Shown here: piece after piece, positions 23,511-34,590 of the stretch
Layout of the letters: each line of letters begins with the position of its first letter
How positions within the stretch are numbered: position 1 is the stretch's first letter
Origin: Cydia pomonella
Lineage: Eukaryota; Arthropoda; Insecta; Lepidoptera; Tortricidae
Reading direction: 5' to 3'
DNA: 64,000 nt
Assembly: GCF_033807575.1 (NCBI RefSeq)
Contig: NC_084726.1
Coordinates: 9,610,001-9,674,000 of the forward strand
Translations under genes and position numbers: made by a program
Notes under the pieces: model-generated
Told to the model about the DNA's origin: nothing
Seen by the model: the letters and a program-made list of their open reading frames with translations, nothing else
Databases searched by the model: none

Positions 23511-24007
23511 TTCATTCATTCATTCATTTATATATTTATTTCATCCATGGTGTTACATAATAATCTGTTTCACATGGGCCCTGGTAGGGCACGGCAATTA
23601 TGTTAAATCTTACATTAATTGTTACAGTTTATGTCAAGAATATCAATACCTATATAATGTTAATTTCAAGCTTAAATTAATAATTGAAAATGAGACATGT
23701 CCAACAAATACACTAAACTACAAGATAATTACATTTCATCATTCAAAAAATCATTAAGCTTATAATAGCACTTATTTATTGAAAATTCTTTCAACTGCTT
23801 ATTGAATAGCGTTTCTGATATTTGCAATTTAATGTCGTCGCTGATTTTATTATAAATTTTGATGGCCATCATGTTTGGGCTTGATTTATGTAGCTTTAGT
23901 ACAGAACTTGCTTCAATTATATTAGCAACTAAAGATGAATCTCTTCCTAGCCAATTCCCTAGAAACAAACAGGTCAAAATATCAAAACATTCTATGGATT
24001 TATCCAT
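23511..24007 (-). mobile_element. LINE RT C-terminus with 3' UTR and TGAA microsatellite tail
   Basis: A 92-codon minus frame at 23729-24007 contains MAIKIYNKISDDIKLQISE and KQLKEFSINKCYYKLNDFL, which looks like the extreme C-terminus of a LINE reverse transcriptase. About 200 bp of non-coding sequence follows, then a TGAA microsatellite (23511-23528 read on the minus strand), a usual ending for this type. The upstream part is lost. Confidence 0.6.
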
Positions 24008-24850
24008 GACATGGAAGAGAGTACTTCATAATTGCTGGAGGAGCTTTTACATTGTTTCAACAAGACTTACATAATAAAACATATGTTCGAATAATATGAA
24101 TGCTTTCACGACAGTTATGTAAAAAAGATGAGCTAATTTGTAAAATTGTAGTACTGTAATGATGAGAAAATAAAGGAATAAACTGCACTTACCACAAAAA
24201 TTCTAGAAAGCAGTTAATTAAGATCGCGCTGGATTTAGTGTACTACATTTTGCTTATCTGCTCCGCAAATAGGAGACAGTGGCAATTCAGTATATTAAAT
24301 TGTTGTGTATTAAAAATTTCTTTTTAAAAGAGGCTTTGCAGCCAAGTAATGCCATTCTAGCACTGCTTAAATATTATATAACTGTGGAAAGTTACTACTA
24401 AGATCTAGATGGGAGTTAATAATGTGCTCTTCGTAGTTTGTGTCAATACTACACAGGATTTAATGGACTAGTCACTAGAGGTTGCATCGCCGCTGGCTCG
24501 GCAAATAGCGGAGCACTTCTGTTCGTTGAATTTGTGGTATTTCATTTTGGAACAGATTTCTAGGTTTAACGCTAGTTTTATGAGCTGATAATACAACACG
24601 ATATGTCATATTTTGAGATTATTGACTGTATGTAAACAGACAACTTCGTAGTGTGTAGTTTTAATTCATTTAATGTGCATATTTCAACAAAAAAACATGA
24701 TGCACATACGAAGCTATAAACAGTAGATATTTTGGTAAATGTATCAAAAACTCGTTCTCGACATTTACAAGTAAATCTTTGACCGAGTTATTACCAAGTA
24801 GATGGTACTTGCGCGGGTTTTACAAATAACAAAACAATGTTAGAGTATGT

Positions 24851-25051
24851 TCATAGTGCCTTGCAAGGTATATCTGTAAAGTCAGTTTCTCGTTTTTCGA
24901 ACTTCACAATTTGCAACAATCTCATTTTGTGTTCCCTAATGGTCTTCAGAAGTTTTCCACGATTAAGAGCAGTACGCGTTAGTAGTTCGTACCACGCACA
25001 ATATTCAAAGTTCAATCGCTCGATATTTTCGCTGCCGCAGCTTGTTAACAA
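24851..25051 (-). other. unrecognised open frame, coding-like composition
   Basis: Sixty-six codons ending DFTDIPCKAL then a stop. The peptide is charged and not low-complexity (CAWYELLTRTALNRGKLLKT), and TTTTGTTAACAAG lies just upstream like a splice acceptor. I do not recognise it. It could be an exon, a transposase fragment or chance. Confidence 0.2.
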
Positions 25052-25544
25052 AATTAAAAATATGCCTTAATATGGATAGCATTATTTATGTGGTTTAACA
25101 TATTAAAAAAGGGTTGTCGGCTTCGTTATTGAGACAAAAAAGATTAAGTTTTTTCTCCATGCATTATAATTTTCATTTAACTTTTTCTTCCACTAATGCC
25201 CTTTTTAAAAAAAGGCAAAGAGTAATTTTTTTAAATCATATTCCCTATCGAATGCGATTTTTTTTATAGAGAAATAAGCAATTTTAACCCAGTATGCATA
25301 GTCTGTACCTTATTAGTATAGTATAGAAACTATAGTATAGTATATAAACTTTTCGGCTTCCTACGCCAGTTAGGAGTAAACCAAGTATGTAGGTCGGCGC
25401 GATCGATGCAGAGTGCAACAGCACAACTTGCCCGCATGTTTCGTTACTAGCTCCCATTCACAGACACACCCCACTTCATGTCACGTCTATATATAATTGC
25501 ATTAGAACCTTATTGATAGATGTACATACTACTAATAGATTATA

Positions 25545-25700
25545 GAACAGATGGCCGCTGGGATTGGTAGGGCAGAAAGGTTCTTGATTGGCGGCCAATC
25601 ACGGAAGAGCCCCCAAAAAGGCCGACCGAGAATCACAGGAAACCGTTGGATGAGGCAGCCCTAGAGTAAGGAGGTCTACCTAATACCTATGTCCAGCACA
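25545..25700 (+). mobile_element. probable LINE 3' fragment, decayed
   Basis: Contains GRPRITGNRWMRQP in one frame (25617-25663), resembling the C-terminal region of a lepidopteran LINE ORF, followed by a stop. Heavily decayed. Confidence 0.4.
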
Positions 25701-25781
25701 ACACGGTTTGCTAATATGATGAGCTGACAAAAACTATAATACATTTTAAGCTCCTTTTGCTCATAGGTTAGAAACCAAGTG

Positions 25782-25935
25782 AATGCCAGAAAAACGCGGC
25801 AGGCTCAGTTGGATATGGCGGAACGACCTAGACATGTTTCTCAACAACTGGCCGGAAGAGGCTCTAAATCGGGGGTTGTGGAAGACTAGGGGAGTGGTCT
25901 TTGCCCAGCAGTGGGATAAAGAAAGAAAAATAATT
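25782..25935 (+). mobile_element. RTE-type LINE C-terminal fragment
   Basis: The frame from 25782 reads MPEKRGRLSWIWRNDLDMF, LNNWPEEALNRGLWKTRG and VVFAQQWDK, the RTE-like C-terminus ending in the familiar CCCAGCAGTGGGA motif. It is truncated on its 5' side. Confidence 0.65.
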
Positions 25936-26502
25936 AAGTGATCTTAGTCTGCCCACGTTTGACTGTGTGCTTCATTTTTACGAGTATTACCCCTAAAGAA
26001 TCACTTAAGTCAGCATAGCTTCATGAGAATTATTTGTAAGCAGATATGAGTCGTTATGTAAACAAGAAAATCGCTACGTTTATTGGCTATGAAAAAGAAA
26101 ACGACGTGAAAACGTGTCTCAATGAATGCCGTATAAACCGGTTTGCAGCGAAATAAAACGGTGAAAGAGTGATAAGTTAAATTACTTTCCCTGCAATGGA
26201 GTATATTTCGAGTCTTGAGAATTACTTTGGATTCTAAAGCGTTAAATTCATTTATTTATATAAAATGTATCCCCGACAAATCAATAGTGATTTGAAATCA
26301 CCACCACGCAGCAGTCTTGTGACTTGTAAGATTATATACTTAAATACTTAGTCGTCTAAAGTGTCGTGTCGTACAATACTAGCTAACATATGTAATATAA
26401 TGCAGGGTATGAGCCTCCTAGTGGGTCCTAAGAACTGTCCTAAGCTTTTGTAATGTCATAAGATAAACTGTAGGTATATTAATATCGAAGACAATTTCTT
26501 AC

Positions 26503-26642
26503 ACCGAAAAGCGACTGGTAAATATCAAATGATATTTCGTACATTAAGTTCCGATAAACTCATTGGTACCAGCCAGTGTTTGAACCTGCGACCTCCGGAT
26601 TGCAAGTCGCACGCTCTTACCGCTAGGCTACCAGCGCTTCAC
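26503..26642 (-). mobile_element. 5' part of the same tRNA-derived SINE, reverse
   Basis: The minus strand carries CGCTGGTAGCCTAGCGGTAA, GCGACTTGCAATCCGGAGG and CAGTCGCTTTTCGGTG, the 5' 140 bp of the SINE at 34241. The 3' half is missing. Confidence 0.8.
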
Positions 26643-26933
26643 TCGCTGTTATCTGACGCACCTTAAATTAGTCGTTAACTGCTAGTGCGGTGAATATTTA
26701 CGATGCTTTTATGGGAGCCGGGTTAATAGGGACGTTACGACTAGCAACAAATAGGTGGAAGACTCACTATTACTGCATTTAGACATGACATCATCATGTC
26801 AAATAAAAGTCCACATCTGGTTCCTCGCTACCCTAAACCAGCAACTTTTACAAGCTCGTCGGTCTATTTTGTGTGAACTGATACCAACTAACAATACGTT
26901 ATAATCTAAATCAACCAAAGCACTATTAGTGGT

Positions 26934-27086
26934 TTAACCTTTTCGCCGCCATTGACTTGATATAAAGTCAGTACATTTCGTGCCCCACTCGCCACGACTT
27001 GATACGATGTTATACAGGTTGTTTAAGTGCAATTTTTGCCTTGGCGTTGATGACATTACTTCATTGCGTGTTGGCGAAAAGGTTAA
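26934..27086 (+). mobile_element. piggyBac-like MITE flanked by TTAA, copy 1
   Basis: TTAA-CCTTTTCGCCGCC at the left and GGCGAAAAGG-TTAA at the right, with ACATTTCGTGCCCCAC inside. The same element in reverse is at 61049-61218. Confidence 0.75.
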
Positions 27087-27169
27087 ACACTGTGCCCAAG
27101 GCCATAGAAGTTGATGAAATGTATACATATGCGTTATTATAGCTAAGAATATTTAAATGTTTACTATGG

Positions 27170-27552
27170 AGCTAAGACCGCCAAGCTGAAATGGGACTGG
27201 GCCGGCCATGTCTGCCGCATGCACCCACAGAGGTGGGCTAAAATAATCACAGCATGGGTGCCGCAAGACGGGCGAGGAGCTGGCAGGCCCAGGCGGAGAT
27301 GGCGGGAGGACCTGGACGCATATGTCAACGACTGGCCGAAGATTGCTCAAAAAAAAAAAAAAATTAAATATCATTTATTTTTAGGCAACAAAGGCCCAGG
27401 TAGGTATATATATACCTACATAGCTTACAAACATTCATACAATAATAAAAATCTAAAAATCATTTTGACGACGCAGTTTTTGGTTTCAAAACCGAGACGG
27501 ATGGAAATCGAGGGGCCTTTGCCCAGCAGTGGGACACCATATAGGCTAGTAA
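27170..27552 (+). mobile_element. RTE-type LINE 3' fragment, interrupted
   Basis: The plus strand encodes AKLKWDWAGHVCRMHPQRW, GAGRPRRRWREDLDAYVNDW and PKIAQ, typical of an RTE ORF C-terminus. At 27349 an A-run and ~140 bp of unrelated AT-rich DNA intervene, then the usual RTE ending, GCCCAGCAGTGGGAC, appears at 27518. The intervening block carries a 20-bp palindrome at 27400-27419. Confidence 0.65.
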
Positions 27553-28038
27553 TATATAATATTACTATAAATAGAACGTATAAAAGTTTCAAACGAAAAG
27601 GACATTGACCCTTAGGCATAACACCCGCCTCAAGTTCGTATCTAATTTTTCTGCTTATGACAGTCTCAGGATTTCCTTTTTAGATTACATCTAAAATAAA
27701 ATCTTATCTCTAGTCTTACGATAAGGACGATCTCATTTTTATTCTGAATTTGTTGTTTTTCTCTATAAAATCACCAAGTTCATTATTTTTAGGTACATGA
27801 AGCCGTAGTTAACCGGACCATATCCAAAGTTAACCTCCGTTATCTCCAAAAGGCTTAAAACGAATATGGAAGCAATACCGCCTTTTACCAAAGTCCATTT
27901 GGGTGGGTTAAACGATCAACGTAATTGCGCTACTGTGGGCGTAGATGTGTCCAGTTTTGCGACTCTATACAATGACATTGAGACATTTCGAAATTGCATT
28001 CGTCGAATGTCATTCGGTGAATTAAATTGGATGCTTAC

Positions 28039-28231
28039 GTACAATTCTCACCGAACGGGCGGAGTCGGGCCGCGTCGGAGCGCATTTTCAAATTGCACAT
28101 TATGTATGGCAGACGCGATGGAGTCCGTCGGGAGCCGTTCCCCTCTGCGAGGAGCCGACCGGCTTGCGGCCATACAAATTTGAAATGCGCTCCAACGCGG
28201 CCCGACTTCACCCGTTCCGTGGGAATGGTAC
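28039..28231. mobile_element. 193-bp MITE with ~56-bp GC-rich inverted ends
   Basis: GAGTCGGGCCGCGTCGGAGC near the left end pairs with GCTCCAACGCGGCCCGACTT near the right; pairing extends out to GTAC at both tips. Open frames across it are by-products of its GC content. Confidence 0.7.
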
Positions 28232-30439
28232 TTTAATTAGTTTAAGTGCACGCATCTACAATATACTGGGTAAAGTAAATAAGGCAACATCAAGAGTATT
28301 TTTACAAGCTTTTATGTAACTTGCCCCCTGTTAGCATGTATGTATGTATGTATGAAGGTATATTTGGGTCAAATCTTGGAAGCTCATTTTTTTTATACTA
28401 TCGAGCTGGTCTAATGATGGACACAGGAGGTGGCCATGGGAACGCTGTGATAGAACAACGCAACCTAATTGTGTTTGAGGTTTTTAGAATTGTCTCGATC
28501 AGCATTAGATGACTGGGAAGTAAAATACAGTCAGCGATAAAAACTTGTACCAAAAATGAAATATTTGCCAAAAACTTATTTTGAACCACGTTGGTTGGAA
28601 AATAGCGCCGAGCTTGCCTAATCAACCCTTACGCTAACTACTTATGAACTTAGCTGGGTCTAACTCTAACGATACATTTATAAATAAATAGACTACGCTT
28701 TAGGCGCCATATGTGCATAAGTCTTAACATTTCTCAGTCTCACTAGTGCCGTCATAAGATTAGCCTATTCAGAAATCCGGCACAAAATTACAAATTGGAA
28801 CTGGTTTTATAAAAGAGGCGCCCAAACCTCTGTAACAACTGTTGATAATCGCAGCCTTTAATTCGATTTACGTACGGTTCGTTCCGTTCATTAGACCATC
28901 ATGTTTTTTTCACGTGCATCGTGTGATATATTGAGAAACTGCAAATTACGTATGAGGAATATGATACAAGAAGGATACGGTACGGTACGAAAGGATACGG
29001 TAGGACGATATAAGATACGCAATAGATAACGTTGGGGATCTTCATTATAGTCATACATTATAAATTCTTACCGTGAATTAATAATCAGTTGGATTTTTTA
29101 ATTCTTGACCTATTTCAACATTAAGCTGGGAAAATAATTGAAATCAAAAGTTTTAAGTGCTTCTAATTAAACACATATTCTTAAAATTGGAAAAAAGTGG
29201 TCTAGTCGTAATTAATTCGGTGGAAACTTAATAACAAACTGCGTAAATATTTTATTCACTTAAATATAAATTTGCTCTCATTCTCGAATGGTTGCATAAA
29301 TTTAAATGGTTGTTTAATGGTTGGTTGTTATGGTGGTTGGTGGTTGGTTGGTGGTTTAAGTGGTTGGATTTGAATATTCGTAGTAACGAAGAGGGCTTTA
29401 AACATTCTCTATTTGTAGCCAGAATTTAAGTCTTTCAACGGCAGAAATTCAAATATTCGTTCACGCTGTCAACAAATAGTTAAAAATGCTATTTGTAAAT
29501 TATTTGAATCTCGTCAAGATTTCAGAGAATTTTTGGCTGAAGACAGCTTATTCAACTTGTCATTGTGAAGGGATATATGACCAGCAGTGGTTATTTTTCT
29601 TATGATATGAAATAAAAATTAGTACAAACATTTAAAGAAATTTAAACCTTAAAATAGTTAAAAAATGAAGTGTTATTTTTCATCATTTTGTTATTATGTA
29701 CTTTAATTTTCACAGCCATAAATTATTTCAATCATAGTGCAGTGTACGTTGACAATGAGTGAAAAGACTGTTAAAAAAGTGACAAGGAAATTGGCAAGTT
29801 GAAGACGACGTGGCGGAGATGGGTGTCAAAAGCAGATATCTGGTGAATCAACTCATTTCAGAACATTTAGATTGCATGCTTTAGAATTTCTCATTTGTTG
29901 TTTGTATCGAGTTTGTAGATTTTACGTTGTTGATTTACAATGGTAATGTACTCAAGTTAGATCAGAATACTTAAAAAGTCTAAACATGATTCATAATTTA
30001 TCCCAAAGCATCATTCTTCTGACATTTCGAAAGCCTTTTTCTGTCGATCGAAAACTTCGACTTGAATAATGTATTATACTTTATAAGTAGATTTTTTATG
30101 AGGCGCATATTTAAAATTTATTTACTAAGAAAATGATTTTCAGAAGAATCTTGCTTTTGTATAAATTACTTTTAACAGTATATTATCGCCTAAATATATA
30201 AAACTCTCCCGATTGTTTGATCCGAACCCCATTCTTAAAAATAACGTTAAAGACAATTTTGCAAACGCCTTTACATTTTAAATTCACAAACCGTTTTTAT
30301 CAAAAGCCATTCCTTTCATCAATATTTTATGAGAAATACAAACGCTCTTTTCCCTCATCGACACTCGGATCTTACCATCTTAATACACTCGAATATTCTA
30401 AGCCTCCGTCTTAATGTTTCTTTGACCTATTTAGGTAGC
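28232..30439. other. no gene seen
   Basis: A TATG microsatellite at ~28337-28354, GGATACGGTACGG-type short repeats at ~28972-29010 and the GGTT tract. Text at 28405-28480 (GGACACAGGAGGTGGCCATG) looks like a dispersed repeat. Confidence 0.4.
29293..29370. repeat. GGTT-rich low-complexity tract
   Basis: Irregular repeats of ATGGTTG, GGTTGGTGG and TGGTTGG. Confidence 0.7.
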
Positions 30440-31310
30440 TTCAAAGATTTATCTTCTAACCGTATGCTGAAGATGAACGCCCTTCCACTTGATGGCGGGC
30501 CTAGCACAATATATTACCTATAGCGAGAATAACCCGAGAATGTCTTCGAGCGTCGACGTACGACGGAACAGTGACGTGACAAATCTTGGCTTAGCGAGGA
30601 TGTGTGTTCTGGTTTATTACCTGTAATCGCCGCTTGCTCAGCGAAGGCGGAGTGCAAACTTTCTACTTGAAGGTGTTATGAATAGACGTGATTTAGTTAC
30701 ATTAAACTAATGTTTTAACCGTATGTCGACACAAGTCCTTCCACCTGATTGGTTGCCTAACACAAATATAGCGAGTGTAACCCATAGTATCCTGTATTTG
30801 TGTACACACGACTGAACAGTGACGTGACAAATCTTGGCTTAGCGGGGATATACCCTGTAATCGCCGCTAGCTCAGCGATGATGGAGCGAGAACTTGTGTA
30901 ATTGGGGTGTTATGAATAGACGCGATGTTTTATCTTAAACACGATTTACATTAGGTGAGTTTAAAACACTTATGTGTTAAACATATGTCCATACAAGTCC
31001 TTGCACCCGATGCACCTGATTGCGGGGTGAATGGGTGATTGATGATATTATAGCGAGTATAACCCGACAATGTCGTCGAGTGTATTCACGACTGAACAGT
31101 GACGTGACAGATCTTGGCTTAGCCAGAATGTATGTTCGGGTTTATATCCTGTAATCGTCGCTTGCTCAGCGAAGGTGGAGCGAGAACTTGTGTAATGGAG
31201 TGTTATGAATAGACAGTATAAACACGATGTTTTACGAGGCAAAGGGAGTGGTCATTTTCCCTTATAAACCTATAGACGAGTTCTATTAGATGAGTTTAAA
31301 AGACTTTAAG
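30440..31310. repeat. three-unit degenerate tandem array, period ~248-280 bp
   Basis: GAACAGTGACGTGACAAATC recurs at 30566, 30814 and 31094; GTGTTATGAATAGAC recurs at 30673, 30907 and 31200; TGTAATCGCCGCT and CTCAGCGA repeat in register. Units differ by indels and have no shared open frame. Confidence 0.85.
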
Positions 31311-31850
31311 ATTACACGGTATCCAAATATTTATACTAGGGCTGCCAACAAAATAAAATACAAAATCAAAAGGCAGGTAAAAACAGCAAGGTTTTAATTA
31401 AATGGCTTTGATTATATCTGTAACAGTTATTACTTTGGTAGTGCAATAAACTAACAGTATGGAACCTCATTGTTTCAATGTCTGACTTTTGAAGTAAGTT
31501 GACATTGACAACCAAAATTTAATTTATAGTTTCAAACTGGATTTATAGCTGAAATTGCTTTGAAAGCTGATCATTTTCAACGCTTGCTTTGTAAATTCAG
31601 TAGAGCATTATTGGTTCTGTCAGACGTAAACACTGTTCCTGGTGTTTATTTGTGGACTATTGTGTGAAGTAATGGTACCTACTCGTTGGTATTTCGTAAA
31701 ACAAATCAAAATACGCTATTTTGGACTGACTTTACTAAAATCAGTCAACCACTATACATAAAATAATTCTGATCAATGTTTTGATTTTAAGATAGATATT
31801 ATTTATATGATATAACCACCTTATGGTTCGATTTCCATACAAAAACAATT

Positions 31851-32314
31851 AAGGATATACCAATATTTCGTTAAAACCATTTTCACTGTACGAAATTACG
31901 ATTAAGGCGCTTCGATTTCCGTACAAAAACAATTGCGTTTTATTAAGTTATTACACACTATTACTACATTAATATGTGTGCATCTATCTACTTTCGAATA
32001 ATTGTTTGCGCTAAATTGATAGCAAAACTTTGTTATATGTTATATACGGAAATCACACAAAAAAACGTTATATTTTTAATCAATGTAACACCAAAATAAC
32101 GGTTTTTGCGTGATTTCTGTATAAAACAAAGTTTTTCTATCAAATTAGTGTAAACGAATATTCAAAAATATGCGCACATCTTTATGTAGTAATGTTGTGC
32201 AATGACTTTAAAACGCAATTGTTTTTTAAAGTTATTTTTGTATGGAAATCGAACCGCCTTAACCGTAATTTCGTACTGTGAAAAAAGGTTTTAACAAAAT
32301 ATTTGTATATCCTT
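31851..32314. repeat. ~465-bp long inverted repeat
   Basis: AAGGATATACCAATATTTCG at 31851 is mirrored at 32314; pairing continues through GTACGAAATTACG, TTCGATTTCCRTACAAAAA, CAATTGCGTTTTA and AAACTTTGTT to a centre near 32082. Arms of ~225 bp appear roughly 80% alike by eye. A further piece of the same text lies just outside the left arm at 31826-31850. Confidence 0.85.
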
Positions 32315-32484
32315 ATTCATTTAGTTAATTTCAAACGATTTTAGAGAATACGTCAAATATTGTCTATGTTTGTGTCCGAAAGCTGCTGTTCTGAAAGATC
32401 AAGATTGCCTTTTTTATTCGTCTCTGTCATTTATAACATGAAAAACTTTTAGTATGTCTCTACCAGCTCTACCTTTAATCTCTC

Positions 32485-32682
32485 CTAACCTAATCCAGGA
32501 TCAGATACAATTTTCCCGCTCCGTAACTTCAGTTTTTCACTGTCATCCGTCGTCGAGGAATTTTCCTCAAATTTATTTTGCGAGACGTCTTTAATGTGAA
32601 GAGCAATTGGTTTTTGCTCAGGATCGTTGATATTGGTTGCAGTATTTTTGTACGCCTTCTGTATCCAGTCCTTTATGTCCAT
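32485..32682 (-). other. unrecognised open frame
   Basis: Sixty-five codons from an ATG, with MDIKDWIQKAYKNTATNIND at the start and DDSEKLKLRSGKIVSDPG near the end. Composition looks protein-like and a GTTAGG sits near the end as a possible donor, but nothing identifies it. Confidence 0.2.
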
Positions 32683-34221
32683 AGTTGAAGGATTTTAAAC
32701 TTGGGGGCTTATTAAACCATCAATCATTCTAACATGGCTACAAAAATATCTGTTTAAACGTGGTTTAAGAATTTGATTAGACAGATAGGGCCCGTATTAC
32801 GAATATCAAAATTCCAACTATAAAAAGCCTAGTATATACTTAATTAAATGGAGGAGATCCACACTCATTCCCGTGGTTATCTTTAGTCGCTTCGTGATAA
32901 TGTTCAGTTCGGAATAGATTATTATCTGAAGGGCGAATTTCAAAAACGATATGGAAATAATTTTGGAACAAGGATAAATGATATTCGCATTCAAATTTTT
33001 CCTTTTGAACGATTTTCAATGAATAATTTCTAGAACAAAGTACAAACGAATGTGCGGATTTGACGAAAGTGGTTTTATTTATCAAAGGGACTAAAAATTT
33101 AACGGTACGAGTAGTTTCAGTATAGTTTAATAGCTTCTTTGAAAGTAGGAAACATTCAATTTAATATTACATTGCCGTTTCCAACCCCCTATCATGTCAT
33201 TAAGTCTATTGCCAATTACCTGAACTAGATGTGATGTTATCTAAGTCTTATTTTATTGCTTCATCTTCAGCCTTTTCTCTTCAAATATTTATGAAATCCT
33301 GGTAGGGACTCGCTTGTGTTTACATAAATTCTTTAGCCGACTAAATTCCCAAAGGAGGCGCTCGCGTGAGGGTACTTGCGGTAAATTGTCGCATACATTA
33401 TGTATTTTGTTTCGGTGTTTGCCGCGTGGAAAGCAAGTATTTGCTTTTCACTTTGGTCTCTGTACGGTTTATGAAATGGATTGCGATAAGATGAGGAATG
33501 AGCTTGTAAATTTGTGGCATTATTTTGAGGTACATGTTTTGGGACACATTTTGGTTTATTACGTTTGTATGTTTCCTCTTTAACCCTTCGTAGGGCCGAA
33601 TATTTAGGACTATGAAGAAGTTAAAAGATTCAAATACAATCACGGAATATCTATACAGTCGACTGACCAATCGACAAAAAAGAACTGGGGTAAAAAAAAT
33701 ACAAGTTCCAAATTACCTAACTTAGAAATCCCCGGAGCGGACTTAATTTTATTACCGAAGTGTCCCTGCCTTTTGATGCTAAAAGGGGGACTTTTTGTAG
33801 CTGTTCACTTGAACCATTTCCTAACGGAAGCGGGACACTGCCCCAAGCGAGCTTTACATTCCTCCAAGAAGTCTTAAGTAATTTCACATCTTTAGACTTG
33901 AGGTCTTAGAGTAGAAGATTGCATATCCCGGTAACGCAGCGTATTTAGGTTAGGATGTTTCGTTACGTGTAGAGGGTCGGTAAAGTACACATGTAAGACG
34001 CGAATGAGGTGAGATCTTTCGGCGCAGACTGTTTAATGAATTATTTAACTTGGTTATCGCTTATAGGTTGCTCCTGTTTGTATAGGGCGGTATCATGAAT
34101 ACGAGGTGCATTTTTGATTTGTGAGATATATGCTGGGTTTTCAGATATCGTCCATGACCCATATGCACTAAAATGGATGTATGAGACGTGCTCATATCAA
34201 TGAAAAACTAATTGGGGAAAT
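32683..34221. other. no gene seen
   Basis: AT-rich non-coding sequence between the long inverted repeat and the SINE. Confidence 0.5.
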
Positions 34222-34240
34222 ATCATACTTAACTGTAAAA

Positions 34241-34571
34241 GCTGTAAGCGCTGGTGGCCTAGCGGTAAGAGCGTGCGACTTGCAATCCGGAGGTCGCGGG
34301 TTCAAACCCCGGCTCGTACCAATGAGTTTTTCGGAACTTATGTACGAAATATCATTCGATATTTACCAGTCGCTTTTCGGTGAAGGAAAACATCGTGAGG
34401 AAACCGGACTAATCCCAACAAGGCTTAGTTTACCCTCTGGGTTGGAAGGTCAGATGGCAGTCGCTTTCGTAAAAACTAGTGCCTACGCCAAATCTTGGGA
34501 TTAGTTGTCAAGCGGACCCCAGGCTCCCATGAGCCGTGGCAAAATGCCGGGACAGCGCGAGGAAGAAGAAG
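34241..34571 (+). mobile_element. tRNA-derived SINE with perfect 19-bp target duplication
   Basis: A-box-like TGGCCTAGCGGTAAGAGCG and B-box GCGGGTTCAAACCC (34297-34309) at the 5' end show tRNA ancestry, followed by an unrelated body and a GAAGAAGAAG tail. The 19-mer ATCATACTTAACTGTAAAA is present at both ends (34222-34240 and 34572-34590). A related reverse copy lies at 26503-26642. Confidence 0.9.
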
Positions 34572-34590
34572 ATCATACTTAACTGTAAAA

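Noticed and set aside
27866..28183. 105-codon plus-strand frame
   Set aside because: Its second half lies in the inverted-repeat arm of a GC-rich MITE and no protein motif is visible.
34251..34320. Possible tRNA gene
   Set aside because: A and B boxes are present but no complete acceptor stem is evident and the unit continues into a SINE body with a target duplication.
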